A DNA stretch of 64,000 bases from Henriciella sp. (GCA_017642885.1 JAEPOM010000012.1:35924-99923); one strand, 5' to 3'; counted from the first letter of the stretch, positions 34,757 to 44,392 are shown. Notes: generated by a model from the sequence alone, not told the origin. Program-made: numbers and translations.

Positions 34757-35870
34757 ATGTCAGCAGAAATTCTCGCCCTTGCAGAACAAATCAAGCAGTC
34801 CTCCGAACTGCTGAGGAGGCGTCTTTGACTGGGATGTCGCCAGCAAACGCCTCGACGAATTAAACGCGCTGTCTGAGCGCCCCGACTTCTGGGACGATCC
34901 AGAAGAAGCGCGTAAGCTGATGGCGGAACGCCAGAAGCTGGAAACGGGTATGAACACGGTCCAAGAGCTTGAGCAGGAAGCCGCCGATGGCCTCGAGCTG
35001 CTCGAGCTTGCTGATGGCGATGAGGATATGCTGTCGGATGTCGCTGTATCACTGCGCCGCGCCGCTGAAAAAGCGGAGAAAGCCGAGTTGGAAGCGCTGC
35101 TCTCTGGTGAAGCTGATGGCAACGACTGCTATATGAACATCAATTCTGGCGCGGGCGGCACAGAGAGCCAGGATTGGGCTTCGATGATTCGTCGCATGTA
35201 TGTGCGCTGGGCGGAGCAGTCCGGATACAAGGTCGAAGAAGTCGAGAGCCATGAGGGCGATGAAGCGGGTATCAAGTCCGCCACGCTCCTGATCAAAGGC
35301 GAAAACGCCTATGGCTGGTTGAAGTCAGAGCAGGGCGTACACCGCCTAGTTCGGATTTCGCCGTTCGACAGTTCGGCTCGTCGGCACACAAGTTTTGCGT
35401 CCGTGGCGGTATCTCCGGTTATTGACGATTCAATCGAGGTTGAGATCAATCCGTCCGACGTGCGGACCGATACCTATCGCGCCTCTGGCAAAGGTGGGCA
35501 GCACGTCAACAAGACGGACTCCGCCGTGCGTTTGACGCATGAGCCGACCGGGATTGCTGTTGCATGTCAGTCGGGGCGGTCGCAGCATCAAAACAAAGCC
35601 ACTGCATGGGAAATGCTACGCTCCCGTCTCTACGAAGTTGAGCTACAGAAGCGGCAGCAAGCGGCGCAAGACAGCCATGATTCAAAAACCGAAATTGGCT
35701 GGGGACATCAGATCCGATCCTACGTCTTGCAACCATATCAATTGGTGAAGGACCTGCGGACCAATCATGAAACGTCCGATACGAGCGGCGTTCTGGACGG
35801 CGACCTGACGCCATTCCTGTCAGCGGCTTTGTCTCACGCGCTTGGCGACAGCGAGACCGAAGACGCCTAA
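34757..35870 (+). CDS. prfB: Peptide chain release factor 2, with programmed +1 frameshift
   Basis: A 370-residue release factor for UGA and UAA stop codons, made from two frames. Frame one starts at ATG 34757 (CAGGA upstream) and runs 23 codons to an in-frame TGA at 34826-34828. The ribosome then shifts +1, and translation resumes at GAC 34827-34829 to the stop at 35870. The downstream part alone would lack the N-terminus. The stop-codon recognition motif is SPF ([14 protein letters not shown]), and the hydrolysis motif GGQ is in [15 protein letters not shown]. The frameshift makes RF2 limit its own synthesis. Confidence 0.96.
34814..34829 (+). promoter_or_regulatory. Programmed +1 frameshift signal of prfB
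   Basis: An internal Shine-Dalgarno sequence AGGAGG (34814-34819) is followed after exactly three bases by CTT-TGA-C (34823-34829). This is the canonical RF2 arrangement: the anti-SD contact and slow reading of TGA push the ribosome one base forward onto GAC. The spacing equals that of E. coli prfB. Confidence 0.95.
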
Positions 35871-35877
35871 AACGAAA

Positions 35878-35905
35878 AAGCCGGACCTCAGTTTAGGCCC
35901 GGCTT
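35878..35905. terminator. Bidirectional terminator between prfB and the bactofilin gene
   Basis: Arms of 11 bases at 35878-35888 and 35895-35905, with a 6-base loop, are complementary except for one position. The plus side is followed by CTTTGTTTTG, a U-rich tract ending prfB. On the minus strand the A-rich bases before the first arm give a UUUUU tract for the bactofilin transcript, and the mismatch becomes a G·U pair. Confidence 0.85.
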
Positions 35906-35930
35906 CTTTGTTTTGTCCTGCTTGCTTGTC

Positions 35931-36443
35931 TTAAGCGTTGCCGGCCGTCCCGTTTGGTGTCGGGATGCTCGTTGCGCTGCCAAGACCAGACCCGTTGCTT
36001 TGGGGCGCCTGTGCGGCAGGTTTTGGCGCCGTTTCCTTGAGCGGGTTCTCTTCGCGTTTAACCTGGCCTTCGAAGCTGGCATCTGGCTGGATGATCAGCG
36101 CAGCGTGGAAGATATCGCCTTCGACAGAGGCGCCGGTTTCCAGCTCAACCTTGCGGGCGCGAATTGAGCCAACAATCTTGCCCTTCACGCGCAGGGTTTC
36201 AGCTTTGATCTCGCCGATAATGCGACCGGTGGAACCGATCGTGACGTCACCTGACGTGACATCGCCTTCGACTGTACCATCAATCTGAAGCGCACCCGCA
36301 GACTTGATGGAACCTTTGATTTCAACGTCGGAGCAAATGATCGATGCGCCGACACGTGCTGCAGGCTTTGATGAGGCGCTGCGAACTGCGTCCTGCGCTG
36401 GAGTGAAGCCTGGTGGTGTGTCGCCCTTAGTCTTCGTAAACAT
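35931..36443 (-). CDS. Bactofilin (polymer-forming cytoskeletal protein)
   Basis: A 170-residue bactofilin. The central domain (about 30-125) is a run of short beta-strands with regular Gly/Val/Ile spacing (SDVEIKGSIKSAGALQIDGTVEGD, then VTIGSTGRIIGEIKAETLRVKGKIVGSI) that fold into a right-handed beta-helix and polymerise without nucleotide. The tails are Pro/Ala/Ser-rich and disordered. Bactofilins place cell-wall enzymes in stalked and budding alphaproteobacteria. The upstream M23 peptidase gene overlaps it by 17 bases, so both are made from one transcript. This pairing is known as the BacA-LmdC type module in Hyphomonas and Rhodomicrobium. Confidence 0.93.
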   Translation of the reverse strand: MFTKTKGDTPPGFTPAQDAVRSASSKPAARVGASIICSDVEIKGSIKSAGALQIDGTVEGDVTSGDVTIGSTGRIIGEIKAETLRVKGKIVGSIRARKVELETGASVEGDIFHAALIIQPDASFEGQVKREENPLKETAPKPAAQAPQSNGSGLGSATSIPTPNGTAGNA

Positions 36444-37647
36444 GTTTTCCTGCCTTAATGAACTCTACTGGATTATACTGCTTTCCATGGAACAGCACTT
36501 CGTAATGAAGGTGTGGACCCGTGCTGCGCCCGGTCGAACCCATGGTACCGAGCTTATCGCCGATTTCTACGTCTTGGCCTTTCTTGGCTACAATCCGTCG
36601 AAGGTGAGCATATCTTGAGACGAAACCGCCTCCATGATCCACATCGACAACCCTACCATAGCCTGATTTCGTTCCCGCATAAATAACTTTTCCTGGACCG
36701 GCCGCCACAATAGGGGCGTTCCAACCCGCGCCCATGTCGATTCCGCCATGCCAGCTGGGGCGTTTACGGAACGGATCGATGCGCATTCCAAACTGTGAAG
36801 TGACCCGCGATGGGATCCCAATCGGTGTCGCCAAAGGCAGGCGATCTACCAGGGTTTCGAAGTAGCGCGCTTCTTCCATGCGTGCCGCGACTTGCGCCAC
36901 TCGGACCGCAAACTGCTCTTCTTCCGGTGTCGCGAATTGACCCGACATGAGGCTGTTAAAGCTCACCTCTGGTCCGCCCATATTTTCGCCGCTCGTGATC
37001 CGTCCGGCACCGACGGCTGTCAGGCGTAGGATACCGCGCGCAGCTTCCGCCTTCTCGACAGCCATTTCTTCGATTTCGTCGAGGAACTGATCCTGTTCTG
37101 CGCGGATCTTGCTGACATCTCCGCGAAGCCCAACTTGGGGGAGGCGACTTTCAGAGGCTGCAAAACGCTGCGATTGCCGAGCGTCTGCCTCATCGATCGA
37201 GGCTGTCACCAGGAGGGACGCCGAGTTTCCCCTTAGCGCCGAGACCTCCAATTCTCCGCCGGTTTTCATGGCTTCGAGCATGGTCGCCAGCGTTTCGTGC
37301 CGGCGTTGGAACTCCAGGGTCGCATCCTGGAACGCTTCGGTGCGCTGCTCCAGTTGCGAGGTTGAAAGCGCTTCCTTGGCCCGCAGGTCCTGAACCCAGC
37401 GCTCCAGCCGATTGACTTCGCTTGCGGCTGAGCCGACGGCCACGGTCTTCTGTCCGAAGACGACAGTGGCGGATGCGAAAAGCGACCACCCAACAAGAGC
37501 AGCCGCTGCACAAGTCAGAAGAATCTGCTGTAGAGGGGAAACGGTAAAGTAGCGGACGGTACCACCACTACGGTGGTAAATTTGCCGCTCCGGAAACGCC
37601 CGGCGTACAAAGTCAGAGATCTTTGCAGTCGATTTCATTCTACGCAC
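36427..37647 (-). CDS. M23-family peptidoglycan endopeptidase partner of bactofilin (LmdC-like)
   Basis: A 406-residue membrane-anchored LytM peptidase. A cytoplasmic N-terminus of about 38 residues precedes one membrane helix (about 40-65). The cytoplasmic stretch, with YHRSGGTVRYFTVSP, is the part that contacts bactofilin in related proteins. A coiled coil follows (about 75-240), then the M23 domain (about 280-400) with zinc ligands in SWHGGIDMGAG and HLHYE. In this group the enzyme cuts cross-links at sites of high curvature marked by the bactofilin polymer. The gene overlaps the bactofilin start by 17 bases. The call of LmdC-like rests on layout and synteny, not on an alignment. Confidence 0.88.
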   Translation of the reverse strand: MRRMKSTAKISDFVRRAFPERQIYHRSGGTVRYFTVSPLQQILLTCAAAALVGWSLFASATVVFGQKTVAVGSAASEVNRLERWVQDLRAKEALSTSQLEQRTEAFQDATLEFQRRHETLATMLEAMKTGGELEVSALRGNSASLLVTASIDEADARQSQRFAASESRLPQVGLRGDVSKIRAEQDQFLDEIEEMAVEKAEAARGILRLTAVGAGRITSGENMGGPEVSFNSLMSGQFATPEEEQFAVRVAQVAARMEEARYFETLVDRLPLATPIGIPSRVTSQFGMRIDPFRKRPSWHGGIDMGAGWNAPIVAAGPGKVIYAGTKSGYGRVVDVDHGGGFVSRYAHLRRIVAKKGQDVEIGDKLGTMGSTGRSTGPHLHYEVLFHGKQYNPVEFIKAGKHVYED

Positions 37648-37817
37648 CTATCCGCAGGTAAGACGCCGTTAAGGCTGCAGGCTTTATGACGTCTTGATTG
37701 GTGATGAGCCACAGTAACCTCATTGTGATCCGGACGAAAAGCCCCCTTTTGCGGTTTTCCAGCTCCAAAATGGCCTGTTTCCGTAAAATTCGCCTTAAAG
37801 TATTTTTATTTGACGAA

Positions 37818-38297
37818 TCAGGCGTTCAAAATTGTTTCCAACGTCTCAAGAACTGATTGGGCATGTCCCTTCACTTTCACCTTGCGCCAGGCCTCTGCGA
37901 TGGTGCCGTCGGCCAGGACGATGAAAGTTGAGCGTTCGATGCCCATGTACTTCTTTCCATACATGTTTTTCTCTACCCAGACGCCGAATTGTTCGCACGC
38001 GTCGGTGTCTTCATCGCTCGCGAGTGTGACCGTCAGCTCCTTCTTGGTGACGAAATTAGCGTGGCTTTTCAGGCTATCTTTCGACACACCAATTATTTTT
38101 GCGTCTAGCGCCGCAAATTTGGATTTGAGCGAAGAAAAGTCGATTGATTCGGTTGTGCAGCCAGGTGTGTTGTCGCGCGGGTAAAAATAGACCACATGAG
38201 CCGCACCGACGGGTTTGCCTAAGTTGACCGTTTCTTCATCGGAAACCGGGATGCTCACTTTTGGTGCTTTATCGCCTTTTTCTGGTCGGTTTGTCAT
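37818..38297 (-). CDS. bcp: Thioredoxin-dependent thiol peroxidase (Bcp-type peroxiredoxin)
   Basis: A 159-residue peroxiredoxin that reduces H2O2 and organic peroxides. The peroxidatic cysteine lies in YPRDNTPGCTTE (residue 47 or so). In many Bcp proteins a resolving cysteine stands five residues after it; here that position is isoleucine, so this is a variant without it. One further cysteine appears in DEDTDACEQFGVW. The protein is cytosolic with no signal peptide. It is divergent from the AsmA-like gene, with an 81-base gap. The 170 bases upstream of the M23 peptidase hold no other gene I can support. Confidence 0.9.
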   Translation of the reverse strand: MTNRPEKGDKAPKVSIPVSDEETVNLGKPVGAAHVVYFYPRDNTPGCTTESIDFSSLKSKFAALDAKIIGVSKDSLKSHANFVTKKELTVTLASDEDTDACEQFGVWVEKNMYGKKYMGIERSTFIVLADGTIAEAWRKVKVKGHAQSVLETLETILNA

Positions 38298-38378
38298 GGC
38301 ATGTCTTTCATGTTTGGTGGGAGGCTGTCCCAGTGGAAGCGCTGTGAGGCAGTGTGTTGATTACTTGGAGTATTTGAC

Positions 38379-41300
38379 TTGGTTCGCCAGACCACGAAAG
38401 TCATATTTTTTGAGATTCTCGGTGTCCTGTCGCTGGTATTGATGGCGGCCATCGGAATTCTAGCATTCATGCTGGCCAGTGGACCGGTTGAGCTGGGGAT
38501 TTTTCGCGACGATGTCGAACGGGCGCTGACCAATGCCCGCGATGGCAGGACTGTAACCGTGGAGCGTCTAACACTTCAATGGTCTCCGTCAGAGCGTCGG
38601 ATGTTTGTTGTCGCTGACAGTCTCTCGTTGAAAGATGCCGCTGGAGAAGAGGCCGGGTTCGCCAACAAAGCGGAACTGACGCTAGACGCCGGCGCCATCC
38701 TGCTTGGCAAAGTCGAAGTGCTCGAAGCGGATCTTCGCAAAGGCTGGATCGAGGTTGAGAATGTCGGCCCGAACCGCTGGACGGTCGCGGGCGACCCGAT
38801 GCCGGAAATCAGAGCGGGCGTCCTTCCGCAAACACCGCAAGAGTGGCTTGACCGGACCAACGGGGTGTTGACCGATGTGCTGGTCGGCCTGGAAGCATTT
38901 AGTCAGACCCTCGAATTCGAGGGTCTCGAGTTCAACAATTTCGACCTGCGGATCGTCGCTGGAGATGGCAGCGCGATCGGATCGATCGAAGCCGCCTCAG
39001 GCCAATTTCAGAAGCTCGAAAACGATGTCAGCATCCAATTCGCGGGAGACGGACAGGGGCTCGGCTTGCCGGAGATCTTTGGCGTCTCGCTCGACACATA
39101 TGAAGGCTACCAATCGCTGAAGGCGGTTCTGGATGTCGGCGTCTTACCGATCGCTGATCTGGCGAGCCGCTTTGGATTGCAGGGGCTTGAGGAGAGCGAT
39201 CTTCGCCTCGGGACTTCATTCAACGCTGAACTGGCTCGGTCGGAAGGCCTGCAACAAGTCGGGCTGGTGGCTTCTCGCGATGACGGCACATTTAGTCTGG
39301 GCGACTGGGCGGGCGAGATCTCTGACATCACTACGTCACTGGTTTATCTCCCGACAGAGGATCAGGTGCGGATCGATTTCCTACAGCTCGCCTCCGGTCG
39401 CTTAAACGGCCGCTTTGAAGGCGAGGTATCCAACGTCCTGGCGACGAACGCGCTGCGCCGCGTGGCACTTCAGTCGGAAGAAATGACACTGGACCTGACC
39501 GGCCTGTTCGAAGCGCCGTCCGATATTCGCAATCTGGAACTTGAGGCCGACCTGTCGGATGATTTCACGATCATTGCCGTCCAATCGCTTGAGGCAGATA
39601 TCGACACAACGCGGCTGCAGGCCAGTGGCGAGTTCGACTGGAGTGTTGAGCACGAAGAGGGGGAATTGCCTTTCACGCTGGATGTCACGGCTGAACTGGT
39701 TGGGGATATCAGCAAAGAGACAATTTTAGCCTATTGGCCTGTCAATCTGGGACGAGGGGCGCGAAACTATGTGTCTGACCAGTTGCTCTCCGGAAATGCG
39801 ACCGAGGCCACTGCAGTGATCAGCATCAAACCGGATAGTATGGCGGAAGGCTACCTTCGCGAAGAAGACCTCGCTGTGACCTTTGCTTTTGAGGGCGGAA
39901 GTCTGCGTTTCCTGAGCGATATGCCACCGGTAGAAAACGTCGTCGGCACTGGCCGGGTGGGCGGCAATAGTCTCGACATCAATGTCATCCGCGCGAGCTA
40001 TGACGACTGGGCTATCCAGTCGGGCGGTGTCGAGTTTCCTGCGTTCAATCCACGCGGGGAGAGTTTTATCGTGACCGCGTACGGAGCCGGGCCTGCCGTC
40101 TCTGTACTTCGCCATTTGTCGAACTCACGGTTGCGTCTGCAGGAAACCACAGGCTTCGACCCGGAACGGGTCAGCGGTGATGCGACAGCTTCATTCAAGC
40201 TGACGCGCCCGGCGCTGAGCGACGTGCCGCTTGAAGATCACATCATGGAAGTCAAAGGGCAGATCAAAAATGCGGGGCTCACCGCCGCGGCTGGTCCATT
40301 CGACATCGCCGAGGGCAACGTGAACGTCGACGTGACGCTCGACCGCATGATCCTGACCGGCTTCGGCAATCTAGGATCGTCTCCGATCCAGTTCACGTGG
40401 CGCGACGCGTTTGATGATGAGGGTGCGCCGGCAGATTTATCGGCGACCGCCGTGATTACGTCTGACGTGCTGAACGTGTTCGGCCTGGTTGGCCGGGCAT
40501 TCCTGACAGGGGAGATCCCGGTCGAGATGCAGGGCAAAGTTGGGGCGAACGGGCTCCAGACTGGAACCTTCGCATTCGACCTCAGCGAGGCACGGATCGA
40601 TGTCTCTGAGATTGATTGGGTAAAGCCAAGCGGCGAAACCGCACGTGCTACATTGAACTATTCAGGTGATCTTAGAGAACAGGCCGCCGCGCTCCGAATG
40701 ACGAGCGAGTCTGCATCGCTCGATGGCGATTTGAGGTTGGCGACGGATGGTCGCTTGCAATCACTGGATCTGAGGCAGCTCTATATAGAAGACACGATTG
40801 ATGTGGCGGGCCAGATCGCCCGCACCAGCGAGGGTGGCTTCAATATCGAGCTTAGCGGCGACTATCTCGATATATCCGGTTTCTTAAGCGAACTCGGCGC
40901 TGTTGGGGGGGTCGGAGGAGACGCCGAGGGCATCGACTTATCCTTTGCCGCAACCGTGGAGCGGCTCCGCCTAAGACGCGACCTTGAGCTTATCGGGTCA
41001 GCCCTCTCTTTTGAGCTGACGCGATCCGGCGGATTCCAGAGACTGCGCGCCAGCGGTAATACGCTGGCCGGCGCGACGTTCATCACAAATCTCGATAGTG
41101 AGGGGCCAGGGCAACCCTTGGCCCTGGAGTTGAAGACCAGTGATGCCGGGTATCTGGCCAGCGCGTTTTTCGGGGTCGATTTCATTGAAGGCGGAATTCT
41201 TGATCTTCGCGGGTCGCTCGCGACGGAGGATACGCCGGCACGGCTGCGCGCGACGATCGAAGATACCCGCCTGATCAACGCTCCATTCTTTACCCAGATC

Positions 41301-41813
41301 CTCTCTCTCGCGTCTTTGCGAGGGCTGACCGACACACTGTCCGGCGAAGGCGTGCTGTTCTCTCGCATCGAGGCGCCAATTACGATCGGGGGCGGACGCT
41401 ATGTGATTGATGGCGGACGGGCCAGCGGTCCGGCGCTCGGGCTCACCGTGAATGGTTGGGTTGGGATGGACGGCAAAGGCATCGCCCTGGACGGCGTCCT
41501 GGTGCCAAGCTTCGGCGTGAATTCGGTTCTTGGCGGTGTCCCGATCATCGGTGACCTGATCGTTGGTCGGCAAGGTGAGGGGATCTTTTCAATCACGTAT
41601 TCCGTCAGCGGGTCGCTTGAAAAAGCGCAAGTCGCGGTGAACCCGCTCTCCGCCGTGACGCCTGGCATTCTACGCCGGATCTTCGAGAACCCGTCCGATA
41701 CGACCATTCCAGAGGCGCTTCCGATCGATCCGAACTTAAAGCCGCCGACTGAAAAGCTTCCCGAACTGCCGGATGAAGAGATCCTCGCGCCAACCCCCGG
41801 CGGCGGCGGCTAG
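38379..41813 (+). CDS. Large AsmA-like envelope protein (DUF3971/YhdP type)
   Basis: An 1144-residue protein with a single N-terminal membrane helix (about 10-33) and then a very long stretch of alternating hydrophobic beta-strands without cysteines. The C-terminal AsmA-like region (about 990-1095) reads RYVIDGGRASGPALGLTVNGW and GVNSVLGGVPIIGDLIVGRQGEGIF, a signature of the DUF3971/AsmA2 C-terminus of the YhdP group. Such proteins form hydrophobic grooves that carry phospholipids between the inner and outer membrane. The start is a TTG at 38379 with GGAG eight bases before it; the first ATG lies within the membrane helix. It ends two bases from the convergent tyrS stop. The exact subfamily is not certain. 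Confidence 0.82.
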   Translation: MVRQTTKVIFFEILGVLSLVLMAAIGILAFMLASGPVELGIFRDDVERALTNARDGRTVTVERLTLQWSPSERRMFVVADSLSLKDAAGEEAGFANKAELTLDAGAILLGKVEVLEADLRKGWIEVENVGPNRWTVAGDPMPEIRAGVLPQTPQEWLDRTNGVLTDVLVGLEAFSQTLEFEGLEFNNFDLRIVAGDGSAIGSIEAASGQFQKLENDVSIQFAGDGQGLGLPEIFGVSLDTYEGYQSLKAVLDVGVLPIADLASRFGLQGLEESDLRLGTSFNAELARSEGLQQVGLVASRDDGTFSLGDWAGEISDITTSLVYLPTEDQVRIDFLQLASGRLNGRFEGEVSNVLATNALRRVALQSEEMTLDLTGLFEAPSDIRNLELEADLSDDFTIIAVQSLEADIDTTRLQASGEFDWSVEHEEGELPFTLDVTAELVGDISKETILAYWPVNLGRGARNYVSDQLLSGNATEATAVISIKPDSMAEGYLREEDLAVTFAFEGGSLRFLSDMPPVENVVGTGRVGGNSLDINVIRASYDDWAIQSGGVEFPAFNPRGESFIVTAYGAGPAVSVLRHLSNSRLRLQETTGFDPERVSGDATASFKLTRPALSDVPLEDHIMEVKGQIKNAGLTAAAGPFDIAEGNVNVDVTLDRMILTGFGNLGSSPIQFTWRDAFDDEGAPADLSATAVITSDVLNVFGLVGRAFLTGEIPVEMQGKVGANGLQTGTFAFDLSEARIDVSEIDWVKPSGETARATLNYSGDLREQAAALRMTSESASLDGDLRLATDGRLQSLDLRQLYIEDTIDVAGQIARTSEGGFNIELSGDYLDISGFLSELGAVGGVGGDAEGIDLSFAATVERLRLRRDLELIGSALSFELTRSGGFQRLRASGNTLAGATFITNLDSEGPGQPLALELKTSDAGYLASAFFGVDFIEGGILDLRGSLATEDTPARLRATIEDTRLINAPFFTQILSLASLRGLTDTLSGEGVLFSRIEAPITIGGGRYVIDGGRASGPALGLTVNGWVGMDGKGIALDGVLVPSFGVNSVLGGVPIIGDLIVGRQGEGIFSITYSVSGSLEKAQVAVNPLSAVTPGILRRIFENPSDTTIPEALPIDPNLKPPTEKLPELPDEEILAPTPGGGG

Positions 41814-41815
41814 AG

Positions 41816-43069
41816 CTATACTGGTTTGACCAGCGCGATGCGTTTCTTGCCAACTTGAACCTTGAAGGCGTCGACTTCCTCGAGCACGTCGCCCCAGGCA
41901 TGCGTCTGATCGGCTGAGACTTTCTCGTCATTCACCCGAACTGCGCCCTCGCCCATCTTGCGGCGCGCTTCGCCATTCGACGCGACCAATTCGCCGGCGC
42001 GAAGAAGGGCGGTGGTCGTCGGTCCATCGGCAAACTCGGCTTTGGCGATTTCAAACGTTGGCAGATCGGCGGAGACGCCGCCGCCCGTGAACGCTTTGCT
42101 CGCCGCCGCTTCGGCTTCAGCCGCAGCTTGAGCGCCGTGCAGCATGGTCGTCGCCGCATTGGCCAGAGCGATCTTGGCCTGGTTTATATCTGCGCCTTCC
42201 AGCGTTTCCAGCCGAGCGATCTCATCGAGAGGCAGGTCGGTGAACAGGTTCAGGAAGCGCCCAACATCAGCGTCTTCTGTGTTGCGCCAGAATTGCCAAT
42301 ACTCGTACGGGCTGCGCTTTTCAGCGTTCAGCCAGACCGCGCCGTCGGCGGTCTTGCCCATTTTGCCGCCGGACGCGGTCGTGATGAGAGGGCAGGTCAG
42401 TCCGAAGCCCTGATTGCCATCCGCTTTGTGGATCAGGTCGGCGCCGCCAACAATATTGCCCCATTGGTCGGATCCACCCATTTGCAGGAAGCAATTGTGG
42501 CGACGGGACAATTCCAGGAAATCATAGGATTGCAGCAGCAGATAGTTGAACTCAAGGAAAGTGTAGGGCTGCTCATTGGTCAGGCGCCGGGCCACCGTGT
42601 CCTGCTTCACCATTGTATTCACGGTGAAGAACTTTCCGATATCGCGCAGGAACTCGATGTAGCCAATCTTGCTCAGCCAATCGTCATTATTGACCATGAT
42701 CGCATCGGTGGGACCGTCGCCAAATGTCAGGAAGGGCTCAAAGGCGCGCTTGATGCCTTCGATGTTTGAGGCGATCTGTGCTTCCGTGAGGATCGGACGA
42801 GATTTCTCTTTATCCGTCGGATCACCGACTTTGGTTGTGCCACCGCCCATCAGGACGACTGGTTTGCCGCCAGCTTGCTGCAAACGACGCAGCATCATGA
42901 TCCCGACCAGAGAGCCGACATGTAGACTGTCGGCGGTGGCATCAAATCCGATATAGGCCGTTGGTACACCGCTCGTGCAATACGCATCGAGTTCGGCCAC
43001 GTGCGTGGTCTGTTTGATGTAGCCTCGCTCATCGAGCGTGCGCAGGAAGTCGGATTTGTAGTCGCTCAT
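41816..43069 (-). CDS. tyrS: Tyrosyl-tRNA synthetase
   Basis: A 417-residue class Ic synthetase that charges tRNA-Tyr. The HIGH-like motif reads HVGS after FDATADSL (about residue 50), the KMSKS loop reads KMGKTADG (about 235-240), and an S4 RNA-binding domain occupies the C-terminus (GAVRVNDEKVSADQ). I prefer the ATG at 43069 (MSDYKSDFL), with AAAGGA at a proper distance; an ATG three codons upstream overlaps that sequence. It ends two bases from the large AsmA-like gene on the other strand. The KMGKT form belongs to the bacterial TyrRS group and is not a defect. Confidence 0.96.
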   Translation of the reverse strand: MSDYKSDFLRTLDERGYIKQTTHVAELDAYCTSGVPTAYIGFDATADSLHVGSLVGIMMLRRLQQAGGKPVVLMGGGTTKVGDPTDKEKSRPILTEAQIASNIEGIKRAFEPFLTFGDGPTDAIMVNNDDWLSKIGYIEFLRDIGKFFTVNTMVKQDTVARRLTNEQPYTFLEFNYLLLQSYDFLELSRRHNCFLQMGGSDQWGNIVGGADLIHKADGNQGFGLTCPLITTASGGKMGKTADGAVWLNAEKRSPYEYWQFWRNTEDADVGRFLNLFTDLPLDEIARLETLEGADINQAKIALANAATTMLHGAQAAAEAEAAASKAFTGGGVSADLPTFEIAKAEFADGPTTTALLRAGELVASNGEARRKMGEGAVRVNDEKVSADQTHAWGDVLEEVDAFKVQVGKKRIALVKPV

Positions 43070-43171
43070 CACAGTCATCCTTTGTGAAGCGGCGCGGTTA
43101 GCATGATCAGCGCCGTGTTAGAACAGAGCCGGGACAGAAAGTTGAGATTTTTTAGGACGCTGACCCGTGGC

Positions 43172-44389
43172 TTACCGGTAAAGGTGATGGGGAGATGACG
43201 CTGCTTTCCACGCGCTCAGATCCTTTTCGATCTGCGCGTCGAGCGATGCCGGACTGGCAGTCGGATCATCGACCCAGGTACGCAATTCGTCTGAGCCATT
43301 GATAATATCGATTGCTGGGTGGCCCTCTGTGTACTCGTATTTGAAGTCGAGACCGCGCCAGATCGGATAGTCCGGATTGAGTTGACGGATCGCCTTCAGG
43401 GCGAGCGCCGTGACGCGCCAGGATTTGAACTGGCTTGGATCGTAGAAGCCGAGCTCTGCATGGATGTGGATGCCTTCGCAAAGCTGCCCGGCATGCTTGT
43501 GGAAGGTCGGCTCGAACCAGGTCGGGCGCAGTTTACATCCTTCCAGCCAGTGCGGTGCCAGGCGATACATCTCTTCGATCATCGCATTCGCGTTGAGATC
43601 GGGTGCGCCAATTACTTCCAGAGAGCGGGTTGTTCCGCGTCCCTCTGATAGCGTTGTGCCTTCGATCATTACGGTGCCGCCATACGCACGCGCCATGTTG
43701 AGGCTGGCGGCATTGGGGCTTGGATTGACCCAGGTGCGCTCATTAACTGGCCACCCGAAGCCCGGCCCTTCGTTCGGGCGGTAGCCCTGCATTTCGACGA
43801 CGTGATAGTCGACGTCGAATTTTTTGCTGGCGATATACCAGGCGCCAAGTTCGCCCATTGTCATACCGTGCACCATCGGGAACTCGGCGACCCCGACAAA
43901 GCTTTCCCAGCCCGGGCGGAGCGTCAGCCCATCAATCGGACGACCGGCAGGATTGGGACGATCCAGAACCCAAACCGACTTTCCCAGTCTGGCGGCCTCT
44001 TCGATCACATAGATCAGTGTAGTGACGTACGTGTAGACGCGGCAGCCGAGATCCTGAAGGTCATACAAGATGACGTCGAGCGGTTCGAGCATGCGATCAG
44101 TGGGACGGCGGTGTTCGCCATAAAGTGAGAAGATCGGAATTCCGAGATCTGGGTCGAGATAGTCCTCGGTCTCGATCATATTGTCTTGTTTGTCGCCGCG
44201 CATACCATGCTGTGGCCCGAGGGCGCATGTTACGTTGACATCATCCAGCGCGGCCAGCGCATAGAGCGAATGATCAAGCGACGATGTGACCGAAGCAGGA
44301 TGACCGACCAGACCCACGCGTCGACCGGTAAGTTTCGCCCGCAAGGCATCGTCCTGCAGCAGTCGATCGATCCCAAAGAGTATGCTCAT
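43172..44389 (-). CDS. DUF1343 protein, NamZ-like exo-beta-N-acetylmuramidase
   Basis: A 405-residue protein of the DUF1343 family. The Bacillus subtilis member NamZ (YbbC) removes terminal N-acetylmuramic acid from glycan chains, so a role in cell-wall recycling is likely. Family blocks seen are GLVGHPASV, ALGPQHGMRGDKQDNM, DVILYDLQDLGCRVYTY and VWVLDRPNPAGRP, with EGRGTTRSLEVIGAP further on. No signal peptide is visible, so the enzyme probably acts in the cytosol on imported fragments. It starts 3 bases after the end of the DOMON-like gene, on the same strand. Confidence 0.87.
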   Translation of the reverse strand: MSILFGIDRLLQDDALRAKLTGRRVGLVGHPASVTSSLDHSLYALAALDDVNVTCALGPQHGMRGDKQDNMIETEDYLDPDLGIPIFSLYGEHRRPTDRMLEPLDVILYDLQDLGCRVYTYVTTLIYVIEEAARLGKSVWVLDRPNPAGRPIDGLTLRPGWESFVGVAEFPMVHGMTMGELGAWYIASKKFDVDYHVVEMQGYRPNEGPGFGWPVNERTWVNPSPNAASLNMARAYGGTVMIEGTTLSEGRGTTRSLEVIGAPDLNANAMIEEMYRLAPHWLEGCKLRPTWFEPTFHKHAGQLCEGIHIHAELGFYDPSQFKSWRVTALALKAIRQLNPDYPIWRGLDFKYEYTEGHPAIDIINGSDELRTWVDDPTASPASLDAQIEKDLSAWKAASSPHHLYR

Positions 44390-44392
44390 GCT

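Noticed and set aside
42128..42769. 213-codon open frame on the plus strand
   Set aside because: It is antisense to tyrS and shows no domain; tyrS itself is complete.
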